Positions 1-7,016 of a stretch of 15,340 nucleotides of DNA are shown one piece after another. Each line of letters starts with the position of its first letter. Position 1 is the stretch's first letter. This DNA is from Actinomycetes bacterium (GTDB lineage: Bacteria > Actinomycetota > Actinomycetes > Actinomycetales > Microbacteriaceae), in NCBI GenBank assembly GCA_023390155.1, contig JAEWDJ010000318.1, forward strand, positions 1 through 15,340. The letters run 5' to 3'. The notes beneath the pieces were generated by a model. It did not search any database and was not told where the DNA came from. It saw nothing but the letters and a program-made list of their open reading frames with translations. The position numbers were made by a program, and so were the translations under genes.

Positions 1-21
1 GGCGGGAGGGGTGAGGCCAGC

Positions 22-786
22 GTGCCCTCGATCACCGTCGTCATCCCCGCCCTCGACGATGCGGAGATGCTGCGCCGGAGCCTCGCGGACCTGGCCGCGC
101 AGCTGCGGCCCGCGGACGAGATCATCGTCGTCGACAACGGCAGCACCGACGACACCGTCGCGGTCGCGCTCGCGGCCGGCGCCCGCGTGCTGGAGCAGTC
201 GGTGCGCGGCATCTTCCCGGCCGCCGCCACCGGCTACGACGCGGCGACCGGTGACATCATCGCCCGCATCGACGCCGACTCGCGCCCGCCGGAGGACTGG
301 CTGCTGCACATCGAGGCGGAGTTCGTGGACTCCCCCGAGATCGGCGTGCTGACCGGCCCCGGCGTCTTCTACGACGGCAACCCGCTCATCGCGGGCCTCG
401 GCCAGGTGCTCTACATCGGCGGGTACTTCTGGTCGATGGAGATCTGGCTCGGGCACCCGCCGATCTTCGGCTCCAACTTCGCCATGCGGCGGGACGTGTG
501 GGCCGGCGTCCGCGGGTCCGTCCATCGCGGGATGCGCGAGGTGCACGACGACCTCGACCTCGCCTTCCACCTCGACCCCGGTGTCGTGGTGCGGTACGAC
601 GAACGCCTGACGGTCGGCATCTCGTCGCGGCCCTTCTCCACCTGGCGCGGCTTCGGCCGGCGTCTCTCCTGGGCGTTCGGGACGCTGTGGCTGCACCTGC
701 CGGAGGAGTCGCCGTGGCGCCGCCGGGCCGCCCGGCGCCGCTGGCGCGAGGAGCACGCCGAGGAGGCTCCCGGCGCGGTCGCGTGA
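22..786 (+). CDS. Family 2 glycosyltransferase
   Basis: This is a 254-residue GT-A fold glycosyltransferase, expected to transfer a sugar from a nucleotide-sugar to an unidentified acceptor at the cytoplasmic face of the membrane. Visible marks are the N-terminal beta strand ITVVIPALDD (4-13), the nucleotide-binding strand EIIVVDNGSTDD (33-44) and the metal-binding DAD motif in RIDADSRPP (82-90). The C-terminal end is very rich in Arg and Glu and I see no convincing transmembrane helix, so it is shorter than membrane-anchored members. The start is GTG 22, with GAGG at 13-16 five bases upstream. The frame is open to the window edge, so a longer N-terminus cannot be excluded, but the catalytic domain begins right at this start. 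The next gene is 96 bp downstream with its own promoter. Donor and acceptor cannot be read from the sequence. Confidence 0.88.
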   Translation: MPSITVVIPALDDAEMLRRSLADLAAQLRPADEIIVVDNGSTDDTVAVALAAGARVLEQSVRGIFPAAATGYDAATGDIIARIDADSRPPEDWLLHIEAEFVDSPEIGVLTGPGVFYDGNPLIAGLGQVLYIGGYFWSMEIWLGHPPIFGSNFAMRRDVWAGVRGSVHRGMREVHDDLDLAFHLDPGVVVRYDERLTVGISSRPFSTWRGFGRRLSWAFGTLWLHLPEESPWRRRAARRRWREEHAEEAPGAVA

Positions 787-869
787 CGCGGCCCGGCGTT
801 CGACACCGCGTCGATCGCTCGGCCGGCCGACCGACTGCCTGTCGAGTTCCGCTCCCCCGCCCTCACCGT

Positions 870-882
870 TAGGTTGGGGAGC
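870..882 (+). promoter_or_regulatory. Putative leaderless promoter (-10 TAGGTT) of the FAH-family gene
   Basis: TAGGTT at 870-875 fits the actinobacterial -10 pattern TANNNT and lies 7 nt before GTG 883. That spacing would place the transcription start on the start codon. A GGGGAG stretch at 876-881 is too close to GTG 883 to act as a normal ribosome binding site. A weak -35 (TTCCGC, 847-852) sits 17 bp upstream. Confidence 0.5.
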
Positions 883-1758
883 GTGAGATTCTCGCACCTC
901 AGTACCACCCACGACGCGCCGCCGCGTCTGGCCGCGATCGTGGCCGACGGCGCCCTCTTCCTCGACGAGATCCTCCCGGAGGCGCCCCGTGACCTCCAGG
1001 ACCTCATCGAGCGCGGGGACGACGCCCTCGCCGCCGTCCGCGCCCGCGTCGAGGAGTCGGTGGCGGCCGGGCGACCGCTCACCCCGGTCGCCGGCCTGCG
1101 TCACGCGTCGGCCGTGCTGCGGCCGCCGCAGGTGATCGCGATCGGTGCGAACTACGCCGCGCACGCCTCCGAGCTGAAGCTGCGCAGCGAGAAGGCCGCG
1201 ACGGTCTTCTCGCTCTGGCCGAACTCGCTCGCCGGCCACGGCGGCACCACCTCGTGGCCCGAGGACCTCACGACGCAGGTCGACTATGAGGCCGAGCTCG
1301 GCGTCATCATCGGCCGGCCGGCTCGCAACGTCTCCGCCCGGGACGCGCTCGACTACGTGTTCGGATACACGGTGGTGAACGACATCACGGCGCGCGACCT
1401 CCAGTTCTCGGAGGCGCAGTGGTCGCGCTGCAAGTCCTTCGACGGCTTCACCCCCAACGGCCCGGTCGTCGTCACGGCGGACGAGATCGCCGACCCGCAG
1501 GACCTCTGGCTCACCACCAACGTGGACGGCGCGATCCTGCAGGATGCGTCCACGGCCGACATGGTGCGCTCGGTGGCCGAGATCATCGAGTTCCTGTCCC
1601 ACTCGGCGACCATCCAGCCGGGCACTCTCATCTCCACCGGCAGCCCCGGCGGCGCAGGCTACTCGCGCACGCCGCCGGTGTTCCTGCGCGACAAGTCCAC
1701 GGTCACGGTCTCGATCGGCGGCATCGGCTACCTCACCACCTACTGCCGGGTCACCTGA
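883..1758 (+). CDS. Fumarylacetoacetate hydrolase (FAH) family protein
   Basis: This 291-residue cytosolic enzyme belongs to the FAH superfamily, metal-dependent C-C bond hydrolases, decarboxylases and isomerases of aromatic and keto-acid catabolism. An N-terminal domain of about 80 residues is followed by the catalytic fold, which begins at IGANYAAHASE (87-97). Likely Mg2+/Mn2+ ligands are E136 and E138 in DYEAELGV and D167 in VVNDITARDL. K184 in SRCKSFDGF and the glycine-rich STGSPGGAG (251-259) match conserved active-site segments. The start GTG 883 is preferred over TTG 874 because it sits 7 nt after a -10 box, as expected for a leaderless mRNA. TTG 874 is also open in frame and would add three residues. 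The flanking genes do not form a known catabolic operon, so the substrate is unknown. Acylpyruvase or 2-hydroxyhepta-2,4-diene-1,7-dioate isomerase-like activity is possible. Confidence 0.88.
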   Translation: MRFSHLSTTHDAPPRLAAIVADGALFLDEILPEAPRDLQDLIERGDDALAAVRARVEESVAAGRPLTPVAGLRHASAVLRPPQVIAIGANYAAHASELKLRSEKAATVFSLWPNSLAGHGGTTSWPEDLTTQVDYEAELGVIIGRPARNVSARDALDYVFGYTVVNDITARDLQFSEAQWSRCKSFDGFTPNGPVVVTADEIADPQDLWLTTNVDGAILQDASTADMVRSVAEIIEFLSHSATIQPGTLISTGSPGGAGYSRTPPVFLRDKSTVTVSIGGIGYLTTYCRVT

Positions 1759-1789
1759 CCGGGTTCCTGCATTCACGCCCTCCGTCGGC

Positions 1790-1801
1790 TAGCGTGAGCA
1801 C
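1790..1801 (+). promoter_or_regulatory. Putative leaderless promoter (-10 TAGCGT) of the alpha/beta hydrolase gene
   Basis: TAGCGT at 1790-1795 matches TANNNT and is followed by six bases and ATG 1802. No Shine-Dalgarno sequence precedes the start, so a leaderless transcript is the simplest reading. No convincing -35 hexamer is seen. Confidence 0.5.
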
Positions 1802-2710
1802 ATGTCCATCGGAGAGCGACGGCCCGGCGTCGCAGGAGACGACGAGGCCGCGCGCCTCGACGCCGCACTGCCCGACATCGACTGGTCGATCGCACCGGTC
1901 GGCACCGTCTTCTCGCGTTTCGCCGCTCCGAGCGGCGACCTCGCCGTCGCGTCCCTCGGTGACCCGGCCGATCCCCGCGTCGTGCTGGTGCCGGGGGCGA
2001 CCGGCTCCAAGGAGGACTTCTACCTGCTCGCACCCCTCCTCGTCGCGGGCGGCTACTACGTGCAGAGCTACGACCTCGCCGGCCAGTACGAGTCGGCGGA
2101 GGCCGGGCCTCCGACCGGCGGCCGCTACACGTACGAGCTGCTGGTCGCCGACTTCGTCGCGTTCCTGCGGGAGGGAGGCGCGGCGCATGTGCTCGGCTAC
2201 TCGTTCGCCGGCGTGCTGGCCGAGCTGGCTCTGGTCCGGCACCCGGGGCTGTTCCGCTCCCTGACCCTCCTCACCACGCCGCCCCAGCCCGGCCAGGCGT
2301 TCCGCGGCGTGCGCATCATCGGCCCCCTCAGCTGGCTGGTGAACGGACACCAGGGCGCCGGCCTGATGATCTGGGGCATCGTGACGAACAAGAACAAGGT
2401 GCCGCCCAGCCGGCTCGCCTTCGTGCGCTCCCGCTTCGCCCTCACCCGGCGCTCGAGCGTCGACGACATGGTCGGCCTGATGAAGCGGGTGCCCGACGTG
2501 CGCGACCGGGTCGCCGCGAGCGGCATCCCGGTGCTGGTGGCGACGGGCGACCACGACCTGTGGCCCACCCGCCTCCACGCCGCCAACGCCGAAGCGCTGG
2601 GCGCCCGCCTCGCCGTCTACCGCACCGGGCACAGCCCGTGCGAGACGGCTCCGCACCAGCTCGCTCGCGACATGCTCGCCCTGTTCCGCGAGGCGGAACA
2701 GCGCGGCTGA
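1802..2710 (+). CDS. Alpha/beta-fold hydrolase
   Basis: This 302-residue alpha/beta hydrolase has a readable catalytic triad. The nucleophile is S134 in the elbow GYSFAG (132-137), the acid is probably D252 in ATGDHDLWP (247-255), and the base is H277 in GHSPCETAP (276-284). The oxyanion strand is VVLVPGATGSK (60-70). The core is preceded by about 35 residues of acidic, probably flexible sequence. A cap region of roughly residues 160-235 (PQPGQAFRG onward) would shape the substrate pocket. It has no signal peptide and is presumably cytosolic. It lies 43 bp after the FAH-family gene on the same strand but has its own -10 box, so it may be transcribed independently. It ends 22 bp before the convergent aspA stop. 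Substrate is unknown: esterase, thioesterase or C-C hydrolase are all possible. Confidence 0.88.
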   Translation: MSIGERRPGVAGDDEAARLDAALPDIDWSIAPVGTVFSRFAAPSGDLAVASLGDPADPRVVLVPGATGSKEDFYLLAPLLVAGGYYVQSYDLAGQYESAEAGPPTGGRYTYELLVADFVAFLREGGAAHVLGYSFAGVLAELALVRHPGLFRSLTLLTTPPQPGQAFRGVRIIGPLSWLVNGHQGAGLMIWGIVTNKNKVPPSRLAFVRSRFALTRRSSVDDMVGLMKRVPDVRDRVAASGIPVLVATGDHDLWPTRLHAANAEALGARLAVYRTGHSPCETAPHQLARDMLALFREAEQRG

Positions 2711-2724
2711 CCGGATGGATCCGG
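2711..2724. terminator. Short inverted repeat between convergent genes, possible weak terminator
   Basis: CCGGA (2711-2715) and TCCGG (2720-2724) form a 5-bp stem with a 4-base loop. It occupies most of the 22-bp gap between the hydrolase stop and the aspA stop. There is no T-run, and the stem is short enough to arise by chance at this GC content. Confidence 0.22.
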
Positions 2725-2732
2725 GGCGCCGC

Positions 2733-4298
2733 CTACTCGGCCGCTTCCTCCAGGGTCACCACCGGGATGGCCGTCGTGACCGCCTCCAGTCCGCTCAGCC
2801 GCGCCGGCGAGAGCAGGCGGGTGACCTCCTCGCGGCTCATCAGCTTCGCGTCGACCACCAGGTCGGCGACGTTGTGCCCGGTGAGGAGCGCCGACTTCGC
2901 GAGGGCCGCCGCGGCGGCGTAGCCGATGTGCGGGGTGAGGGCGGTGATCACGCCGACGGACGAGCCGACCATCGCGCCGAGCCGTTCCTCGTTGGCCGTG
3001 ATGCCGTCGACGCAGTTGACCCGGAGCGTGTGGAAGGCCTGCGCCATCCAGGTGATGCTCTGCAGCAGCGAGTGCGCGATCACCGGCTCGAACGCGTTGA
3101 GCTGGAGCTGGCCGCCCTCGGCCGCCATCGTGACCGTCACGTCGGCGCCGGCGACCGAGAACGCGACCTGGTTCACGACCTCCGGGATCACCGGGTTCAC
3201 CTTGCCCGGCATGATGCTCGAACCGGCCTGGCGCGGCGGGAGGTTGATCTCGCCGAGCCCCGCCTGGGGCCCTGACGAGAGCAGGCGCAGGTCGTTGCAG
3301 ATCTTGGACAGCTTGATGGCGCTGCGCTTCAGCGAGCCCGAGAACGACATGAAGGCGCCCGCGTCGCTCGTCGACTCGATGAGGTCGGGGGCGGTCTCGA
3401 GGTTCAGGCCCGTGATCGCGTTGAGGTGGCGCACGGCGGCAGCCGAGTATCCCGGGTCGGCGGTGATCCCGGTGCCGATGGCGGTGGCACCGAGGTTGAT
3501 CTCGGCGAGCAGCCACTTGGTCTCGGTGAGGCGCGCGTGGTCCTCCGTGAGGGTGGTGGCGAAGCCGTGGAACTCCTGCCCGAGCGTCATCGGTACGGCG
3601 TCCTGCAACTGGGTGCGCCCGACCTTCAGGATGTGCCGGAACTCCTCCCCCTTGCGCGCGAACGAGTCGCGCAGCAGGGCGAGCTCGTCGAGCAGGTGGC
3701 CGAGCGCGAAGGTCAGGGCGATCTTGATGGCCGTCGGGTACGTGTCGTTCGTGCTCTGACTGCGGTTGACGTCGTCGATCGGGCTGAGCGCCGCGTAGTC
3801 GCCCTTCGGCCGCCCGTCGAGCTCCAGCGCGACGTTCGCGATGACCTCGTTGGCGTTCATGTTCGTGGACGTTCCCGCGCCGCCCTGCATGACGCCGACG
3901 ACGAACTGGTCGTGGAAGCGGCCGTCGATGATGAGCTGGCAGGCGCGGTCGATCAGCTCGGCCTTGCTCTGCTCCAGCACGCCGATCTCGAGGTTAGCGC
4001 GCGCGGCGGCCTGCTTGACGCTCGCGAGCGCGACGATGAGATCGGGGTAGACGGAGATGGGCCGCTTGGCGATGGAGAAGTTCTCCAGCGCGCGCGACGT
4101 GTGGACGCCCCAGTAGGCGTCGGCCGGGATCTCGCGGCTGCCGAGCGAGTCGGTCTCGATCCGGGTCGGGCCGCCGTCCGGGCTCGGGTCGGGCACGTCG
4201 GACACGTTCTCCGACGCGTCGACCACGGGGGTGGTGGTCACGGGCACCGGCTGGGTCTCGGGATCGTCCGTCATGGCTGTGGGGTTCACGGTGGGCAC
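2733..4298 (-). CDS. aspA: Aspartate ammonia-lyase (aspartase)
   Basis: This 521-residue enzyme of the fumarase/aspartase superfamily interconverts L-aspartate and fumarate plus ammonia in the cytosol. Family segments are REIPADAYWGVHTSRALENF (55-74), MQGGAGTSTNMNANEV (137-152), SQSTNDTYPT (180-189) and the flexible catalytic-serine loop GSSIMPGKVNP (359-369). The sequence GRTQLQDAVPMTLGQEF (227-243) carries Gln where class II fumarases have His (GRTHLQDA), and the C-terminal half also resembles aspartases. That is why I call aspartase and not fumarase. The start GTG 4298 has GAGAGG five bases upstream on its strand; ATG 4274 is open but lacks a ribosome binding site. Residues 1 to about 45 are a Pro/Thr/Val/Asp-rich tail ahead of the conserved domain, longer than in E. 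coli AspA. It is convergent with the hydrolase and 178 bp from the aldehyde dehydrogenase gene, so it is probably its own unit. Confidence 0.93.
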   Translation of the reverse strand: MPTVNPTAMTDDPETQPVPVTTTPVVDASENVSDVPDPSPDGGPTRIETDSLGSREIPADAYWGVHTSRALENFSIAKRPISVYPDLIVALASVKQAAARANLEIGVLEQSKAELIDRACQLIIDGRFHDQFVVGVMQGGAGTSTNMNANEVIANVALELDGRPKGDYAALSPIDDVNRSQSTNDTYPTAIKIALTFALGHLLDELALLRDSFARKGEEFRHILKVGRTQLQDAVPMTLGQEFHGFATTLTEDHARLTETKWLLAEINLGATAIGTGITADPGYSAAAVRHLNAITGLNLETAPDLIESTSDAGAFMSFSGSLKRSAIKLSKICNDLRLLSSGPQAGLGEINLPPRQAGSSIMPGKVNPVIPEVVNQVAFSVAGADVTVTMAAEGGQLQLNAFEPVIAHSLLQSITWMAQAFHTLRVNCVDGITANEERLGAMVGSSVGVITALTPHIGYAAAAALAKSALLTGHNVADLVVDAKLMSREEVTRLLSPARLSGLEAVTTAIPVVTLEEAAE

Positions 4299-4324
4299 CG
4301 TTGCCTCTCGTTGTGCGGTTGGCT

Positions 4325-4384
4325 CGCCGGCACGCGCCGGCGCGGGGGTGTCGGCCGTTCGTGGCCGCCGACAGCACCAACCTA
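4325..4384 (-). promoter_or_regulatory. aspA promoter and structured leader (putative)
   Basis: AACCTA at 4379-4384 reads TAGGTT on the minus strand, a TANNNT -10 candidate, which would give an aspA leader of about 75 nt. Two stem-loops can be drawn within that leader. One is a 7-bp stem, 4325-4331 with 4336-4342 (CGCCGGC and GCCGGCG around ACGC). The other is near 4352-4369 (CGGCC and GGCCG arms). No -35 is clear. These may simply reflect GC-rich sequence, and no known riboswitch class is recognised. Confidence 0.3.
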
Positions 4385-4415
4385 CCGCTCGGCCCTGCCC
4401 GCGCGGTGGACGATC

Positions 4416-4433
4416 CGTCTCGAATCCGAGACG
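4416..4433. promoter_or_regulatory. Perfect 7-bp inverted repeat upstream of aspA
   Basis: CGTCTCG (4416-4422) and CGAGACG (4427-4433) flank AATC. It lies about 35 bp upstream of the putative aspA -10 box and downstream of the aldehyde dehydrogenase terminator candidate. That position suits a regulator-binding site, although a second terminator hairpin is equally possible. Confidence 0.35.
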
Positions 4434-4457
4434 TGCCCGGCCGACGCGACCGGGGGC

Positions 4458-4475
4458 CGGCGCGGCCCTGCGCCG
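4458..4475 (-). terminator. Hairpin immediately after the aldehyde dehydrogenase stop codon
   Basis: CGGCGC (4458-4463) and GCGCCG (4470-4475) form a 6-bp stem with a 6-base loop. It starts one base after the dehydrogenase stop on the minus strand. There is no T-tract, which is common for actinobacterial intrinsic terminators. Position is the main support. Confidence 0.4.
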
Positions 4476-4476
4476 A

Positions 4477-5877
4477 TCAGCCGAGCTTGCGGAGCAGGCC
4501 GCGCGCGAAGCGGTCCTTGCCCTCGGTGTAGGGAGGGTAGATCAGCGCCAGCGTGTCGGGCCCGAGCGCCTTGGTGAGCACCGCCTTCTCGTGGCTGAAG
4601 GTCCGCAGCGAGCGCTCGCCGTGATACGCCCCGACGCCGCTCTCGCCGACCCCGCCGAACGGGAGCCCGCCGACGGCGAGATGCGCGGCGGGCACCCCGA
4701 AGCCCACCGCTCCGGAGCTGGTCTCGGTCAGGATGCGGCGGCGCACGGACGCCCGCTCGGTGAACGCGTAGAGGGCGAGCGGCTTATCGCCGGAGCGGAT
4801 GACGCGGAGGGCGTCGTCCAGGTCGGCGACGGGCACGATCGGCAGGATGGGGCCGAAGATCTCCTCCCCCATCACGGCGGCGTCGCGGGGCACGCCGGTG
4901 AGCACGGTCGGGGCGAGGTACCGGCTGCCGGCGTCGCGCTGCCCGCCGAGGGCGATGGTCCCGGCCCCGTCGAGCAGCCCCGTGAGGCGGGCGAACTGGC
5001 GGTCGTCGACGATGCGTCCGTAGTCCGGGCTGTCGGCGGGGTCGTCGCCGTACAGCTCCCGCACCGCGACCCGCAGGGCGTCGGCGAGCCGGGCGCCGAC
5101 GGTCGGTGTGGCGAGCACGTAGTCCGGCGCGACGCAGGTCTGCCCGGCGTTCATGAACTTGCCCCACGCGATCCGCCGTGCCGCGGCCGCGATGTCGACG
5201 GAGTCGTCCACGTAGACGGGCGACTTGCCGCCGAGCTCCAGGGTGACCGGGGTCAGGTGCTGCGCGGCGGCCGCGGCGACGATCCGGCCCACGCGGCCGT
5301 TGCCGGTGAAGAAGATGTGGTCCCACCGGTGCGCGAGCAGCTCGGTGGTCTCCTCCACCGCGCCCTCGACGACGGCGACCGCACGCGGGTCGAGGTACTG
5401 CGGGAGGAGGCGCGCCATCGCGGCGGAGGTCGCCGGCGCGAGCTCCGAGGGCTTCAGGACGACCGCGTTGCCGGCGGCGAGGGCGCCCACCAGCGGCGCG
5501 AGCAGCAGCTGCACCGGGTAATTCCAGGGCGCGATGATCAGGACGACGCCGACCGGCTCGAGCATCGTGCGCGCCGTCGCCGGCAGCAGCGCCGCGGGGA
5601 CGCCGACGCGCTTCGGCCGCAGCCAGCGCCGCAAACCCCGAAGCATGTGGTCGATCTCGCCGACCACGAAGCCGATCTCGGCGATCTGCGACTCGGTCGG
5701 GTTCTTCGCCAGGTCGGCGAGCAGGGCGTCCTCGAACTCGGCGGCCCGCTCGGTGAGCAGCCGGCGCAGGGCGCGCAGCTGCGCGATCCTCCACGCGAGG
5801 GGCTTGGTGGCCCCGCTGTCGAAGGTGCTGCGCAGAGCGTCGACGGTCTGCCCGATGGCGGTGAGCCCAGTGGTCAT
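4477..5877 (-). CDS. NAD(P)-dependent aldehyde dehydrogenase (class 3-like)
   Basis: This 466-residue aldehyde dehydrogenase oxidises an aldehyde to its acid using NAD(P)+. Key residues are all present: N119 in APWNYP, K142 in VVLKPSE (cofactor), general base E214 in TLELGGKSP, catalytic C248 in NAGQTCVAPDYVL and E339 in GEEIFGP. The short N-terminus, the FMNAGQTCVAPDY form of the cysteine motif and the C-terminal GGLPFGGVGESGVGAYHG (403-420) place it with class 3 / fatty-aldehyde types and not the roughly 500-residue class 1/2 enzymes. The usual substrate-loop wording of class 3 is altered to GFGVPAAHLAV (392-402), so the substrate may differ. ATG 5877 follows the trmB stop by 9 nt, with AGGA 7 bases upstream, suggesting translational coupling to trmB. 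The pairing with a tRNA methyltransferase looks positional rather than functional. Confidence 0.93.
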   Translation of the reverse strand: MTTGLTAIGQTVDALRSTFDSGATKPLAWRIAQLRALRRLLTERAAEFEDALLADLAKNPTESQIAEIGFVVGEIDHMLRGLRRWLRPKRVGVPAALLPATARTMLEPVGVVLIIAPWNYPVQLLLAPLVGALAAGNAVVLKPSELAPATSAAMARLLPQYLDPRAVAVVEGAVEETTELLAHRWDHIFFTGNGRVGRIVAAAAAQHLTPVTLELGGKSPVYVDDSVDIAAAARRIAWGKFMNAGQTCVAPDYVLATPTVGARLADALRVAVRELYGDDPADSPDYGRIVDDRQFARLTGLLDGAGTIALGGQRDAGSRYLAPTVLTGVPRDAAVMGEEIFGPILPIVPVADLDDALRVIRSGDKPLALYAFTERASVRRRILTETSSGAVGFGVPAAHLAVGGLPFGGVGESGVGAYHGERSLRTFSHEKAVLTKALGPDTLALIYPPYTEGKDRFARGLLRKLG

Positions 5878-5889
5878 GCGCCCATCCTA
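5878..5889 (-). promoter_or_regulatory. Compact trmB stop / ribosome binding site (or -10) of the aldehyde dehydrogenase
   Basis: On the minus strand TAGGAT (5889-5884) holds the trmB stop TAG, an AGGA ribosome binding site 7 nt before ATG 5877, and also a TANNNT box six bases from that ATG. It could serve coupled translation in an operon or a leaderless internal promoter. The tight spacing to trmB favours coupling. Confidence 0.45.
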
Positions 5890-6570
5890 CGGACGGGGGC
5901 GGTACTCCAGGTCGAAGATCGCATGGCCCAGCTTCTCGCCGCGCCGCTCGAACTTGGTGACCGGGCGGTCCTCGGGGCGGGGCACGAAGTGCGCCTCCCC
6001 CGCGACGTTCACGAGGCCGGGCTCGGCGTCGAGCACCTCGACCATGTGCTCGGCATACGGCTCCCAGTCGGTCGCGAGGCGCAGCACGCCGTCCGGGGCG
6101 AGCGCGCGCAACAGCAGCTTCGCGACGTCCGGCTGCACCAGCCGCCGCCGGTGATGCCGCGCCTTCGGCCACGGATCGGGGAAGAAGATCAGGACCTCGG
6201 CGACGCTTCCGGCGGGCAGCCCGCTCTGGAACACCTCCACGGCGTCGTGCCGCACGATCCGGATGTTGCGGATGCCGCGGTCGCGCATCGCCGCGAGCAC
6301 GCGCCCGACGCCGGCGCCGTGCACCTCCACGCCGAGGAAGTCGCGCTCCGGGTGGCGCTCGGCGAGCGTCAGGAGGTTCTCGCCGTTGCCGAAGCCGATC
6401 TCGACCGTGCGCTCGGCGCTCCGGCCGAACACCGCGTCGAGGTCGAGCGGCGAACCGTCGAAGTCGACGCCGTAGGCCGGCCAGAGCTCGTCGATCGCGC
6501 GCTGTTGCGCTTCGGTCTTCCGGCCGCGCACGACGAAGCTGCGCGGGCGGATGAGGGGAGGCTGTTCCAT
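5887..6570 (-). CDS. trmB: tRNA (guanine-N7-)-methyltransferase TrmB
   Basis: This 227-residue SAM-dependent enzyme makes m7G46 in the variable loop of tRNAs. The SAM-binding motif is EIGFGNGE (57-64). Signature segments follow: FFPDPWPKARHHRRRL (129-144), the TDWEPYAEHM motif (167-176) and RPVTKFERRGEKLGH (202-216), which form the catalytic and tRNA-contact region of the family. The length is normal for a bacterial TrmB. The start ATG 6570 has a GAGAG stretch about nine bases upstream; another ATG at 6578 is in a different frame. It lies 53 bp after the DUF4190-like membrane protein gene and 9 bp before the aldehyde dehydrogenase gene, so the three probably form one transcript. Confidence 0.95.
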   Translation of the reverse strand: MEQPPLIRPRSFVVRGRKTEAQQRAIDELWPAYGVDFDGSPLDLDAVFGRSAERTVEIGFGNGENLLTLAERHPERDFLGVEVHGAGVGRVLAAMRDRGIRNIRIVRHDAVEVFQSGLPAGSVAEVLIFFPDPWPKARHHRRRLVQPDVAKLLLRALAPDGVLRLATDWEPYAEHMVEVLDAEPGLVNVAGEAHFVPRPEDRPVTKFERRGEKLGHAIFDLEYRPRP

Positions 6571-6623
6571 CCGTCCATTCTCTCAGGCGGGAGCAGCCTC
6601 CCCTTCCGCCGACGCCCGGGCGC

Positions 6624-6938
6624 TCAGAGGAAGGCGAACGGCAGGAAGCTGAGCCCCAGGCCGATGCCGGCCAGCGTCAGCACGAGGCCGAGGAGCACGC
6701 CGAAGAGCATCAGGGCGTTGAGCACGATGCCCCACACGGCGAAGGTCTTGCCGAGCGGCTCGCGCCCGAGCGCGACGATGCCGACGACCAGGCCCGCGAT
6801 CGGCGCGACGAAGGTCCAGCCGAAGACGATGGAGGCGAGGCCCAGCACGAAGCTCGTCACGCTGAGCGTGCGGGCGGCTGCGGGGACGGGGGCGGAGGCG
6901 GGAGCGGAGGCGACGGTGTGCGGGTTCGTGCTGGTCAT
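6624..6938 (-). CDS. Small DUF4190-like membrane protein
   Basis: This 104-residue protein has an Ala/Pro/Ser-rich N-terminal tail (residues 1-23) followed by hydrophobic segments at roughly 26-43, 46-58 and 70-102. The pattern LSVTSFVLGLASIVFGW ... IAGLVVGIVALGR is the hallmark of DUF4190-type membrane proteins, whose function is unknown. ATG 6938 is chosen. GGAGG lies only one base upstream, which is closer than usual, and TTG 6950 in the same frame would add four residues, so the exact start is uncertain. It is first in the apparent minus-strand unit with trmB and the aldehyde dehydrogenase gene. Its upstream region overlaps the hairpin that follows the purine permease gene. Confidence 0.8.
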   Translation of the reverse strand: MTSTNPHTVASAPASAPVPAAARTLSVTSFVLGLASIVFGWTFVAPIAGLVVGIVALGREPLGKTFAVWGIVLNALMLFGVLLGLVLTLAGIGLGLSFLPFAFL

Positions 6939-6975
6939 GCCTCCAGTCAAGCGGCCCGGCGGATCCGGCGGTATC

Positions 6976-7009
6976 GGGGAAACCCCCGGATCCGGCTCGG
7001 GGGTTCCCC
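6976..7009 (-). terminator. Strong hairpin after the AzgA-type permease gene
   Basis: GGGGAAACCCCCG (6976-6988) pairs with CGGGGGTTCCCC (6998-7009), giving 12 bp with a single bulged A and a 9-base loop. It begins 8 bp after the permease stop codon and has no T-run. The loop region and flank carry two GGATCCGG copies (6961-6968 and 6988-6995). Because the DUF4190-like gene starts just 38 bp further on, the element overlaps that gene's promoter region. Confidence 0.6.
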
Positions 7010-7016
7010 CGACCCG

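Noticed and set aside
819..830. TCGGCCGGCCGA palindrome between the glycosyltransferase and FAH-family genes
   Set aside because: It has no loop, contains only common GC tetramers and has no T-run. Chance at this GC content is likely, although it could help end the glycosyltransferase transcript.
22..2710. A single catabolic operon of glycosyltransferase, FAH-family and hydrolase genes
   Set aside because: Each of the last two genes has its own -10 box, the gaps are 96 and 43 bp, and a glycosyltransferase has no place in a typical aromatic catabolic cluster.
2733..4298. Class II fumarase (fumC) as the identity of the lyase
   Set aside because: GRTQLQDAVPMTLGQEF and REIPADAYWGVHT match aspartases, while fumarases carry GRTHLQDA. 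Superfamily members can still be misassigned.
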